From: Natribaculum luteum
GTDB taxonomy: Archaea; Halobacteriota; Halobacteria; Halobacteriales; Natrialbaceae
Length of the DNA: 64,000 nucleotides
NCBI RefSeq assembly: GCF_023008545.1
Contig: NZ_CP095397.1
Span: forward strand, 1,364,001 to 1,428,000
Direction of reading: 5' to 3'
Under the pieces are notes generated by a model. The model was given only the letters and a program-made list of their open reading frames with translations, did no database searches and had not been told where the DNA came from. Shown in pieces: positions 63,466 to 64,000 of this stretch. Within the stretch, counting starts at the first letter, position 1; every line of letters begins with the position of its first letter. The position numbers were made by a program, and so were the translations under genes.

Positions 63466-64000
63466 ATGAGCCAGGACTACCGGACCGTCGCGTACGAGGA
63501 CGTCGAGGCCGCCCGCGAGCGACTCGACGACGAGTCGGTCGTCAAGCACACGCCGGTCGAGCGGAGCACCTCGCTCGACGAACTAACCGGCGGCGAGGTG
63601 CACCTGAAGATGGAACACCTCCAGTGGACGGGCTCGTTCAAGACCCGCGGCGCGTACAACAAGATTGCCCAGTGTGCCGACGACGTCGATCGCGTCGTCG
63701 CGGCGAGCGCCGGAAATCACGCCCAGGGCGTCGCGCTCGCGGCGACCAAACTCGGAGTGGAGTCGACCATCGTCATGCCCCGGAGTGCGCCACAGGCCAA
63801 AGTCGACGCGACCCGAGACTACGGTGCAGACGTCGAACTCGTCGGGAGCGACTTCCGAGAGGCGATGGTCCACGCTCAGGGACTCGTCGACGACGACGCC
63901 GAGTTCGTCCACGCCTACGACGACCCGGCCATCGTCGCCGGCCAGGGAACCCTCGGGATCGAGATGTACGAGGACCTCCCCGACGTCGACACCGTCGTCG
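63466..64000 (+). CDS. ilvA: Threonine/serine dehydratase, 5' part
   Basis: The first 178 codons of a PLP enzyme cut by the window edge. VVKHTPVERSTSLDELTGG, the PLP-lysine motif SFKTRGAYNK, SAGNHAQGVALAATKLGV and AYDDPAIVAGQGTLGIEM mark the serine/threonine dehydratase family (fold type II). It starts 4 nt after the dehydrogenase, so they form an operon; serine deamination to pyruvate would drain glycine-derived carbon. Threonine dehydratase for isoleucine synthesis is the alternative. Confidence 0.9.
   Translation, partial: MSQDYRTVAYEDVEAARERLDDESVVKHTPVERSTSLDELTGGEVHLKMEHLQWTGSFKTRGAYNKIAQCADDVDRVVAASAGNHAQGVALAATKLGVESTIVMPRSAPQAKVDATRDYGADVELVGSDFREAMVHAQGLVDDDAEFVHAYDDPAIVAGQGTLGIEMYEDLPDVDTVV

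Noticed and set aside
61308-63467. 719-codon minus-strand frame
   Set aside because: It is the antisense shadow of the dimethylglycine dehydrogenase-like gene with no domain of its own.

Overview
The window is chromosomal DNA of a haloarchaeon (class Halobacteria). The signs are high GC, strongly acidic proteins, TATA-like boxes about 25-30 nt upstream of many start codons (leaderless transcripts), Tat-type signals on exported redox proteins, and an archaeal replication set: Orc1/Cdc6, PolD small subunit, Hel308, an XPD-type helicase and KEOPS Cgi121. Gene order around 3-26 kb resembles the oriC1 neighbourhood of Haloferax and relatives. A Natrialbaceae-like source is a guess from sequence style only.

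Region by region. 0.1-9 kb: ferredoxin, methyltransferase, PiT-type permease, stress protein, hel308-cgi121 operon, acetyltransferase, OYE-type flavin oxidoreductase, small zinc protein. 8.2-9.9 kb is a decayed patch: a rhodanese gene and an HNH endonuclease gene, each cut by one Trp-to-stop change, lie either side of tRNA-Gln(CTG), an ORB-like site and a lone IS200/IS605-type end hairpin. 10-16 kb: purO, phosphoesterase, tryptophanase, acyl-CoA ligase (with an in-frame hairpin insertion) and aspartate kinase.

16.5-24.6 kb is the replication-origin block: polD small subunit, signal peptidase, orc1, a 1.25-kb intergenic origin with ORB sites, C/G-run inverted repeat, 29-bp tandem repeats and AT-rich DNA, then the three genes that usually follow oriC1 (Era-like GTPase, DUF2073, zinc protein). 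25-31 kb: small conserved genes, a methyltransferase behind an iron-box-like palindrome, a HiPIP-like lipoprotein and an XPD/Rad3 helicase. 32-36 kb: a complete thiamine-type ABC importer. 36-49 kb: membrane proteins, MacB-like ABC exporter, rpiA, type 2 IPP isomerase, MBL hydrolase, a 55-residue histone-fold protein, larB, GIY-YIG protein, halocyanin, phosphohexomutase. 49-53 kb: formate dehydrogenase-like catalytic subunit, methyltransferase and CaCA-type exchanger.

54.6-64 kb reads as a betaine/N-methylglycine catabolic locus: HTH_10 regulator, Rieske GbcA-like demethylase with a small zinc/winged-helix protein in its operon, a divergently transcribed sarcosine-oxidase-like enzyme, a channel-like membrane protein, a dimethylglycine/sarcosine dehydrogenase-like flavoprotein, and a serine/threonine dehydratase running off the right edge. 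Together they could convert glycine betaine stepwise to glycine, with serine deaminated to pyruvate.

A dispersed imperfect inverted repeat of about 55-110 bp occurs five times between genes (16.3, 31.9, 39.9, 48.0 and 60.7 kb). It is the most distinctive unexplained DNA structure seen here. No CRISPR array, rRNA operon or complete transposase gene was seen.
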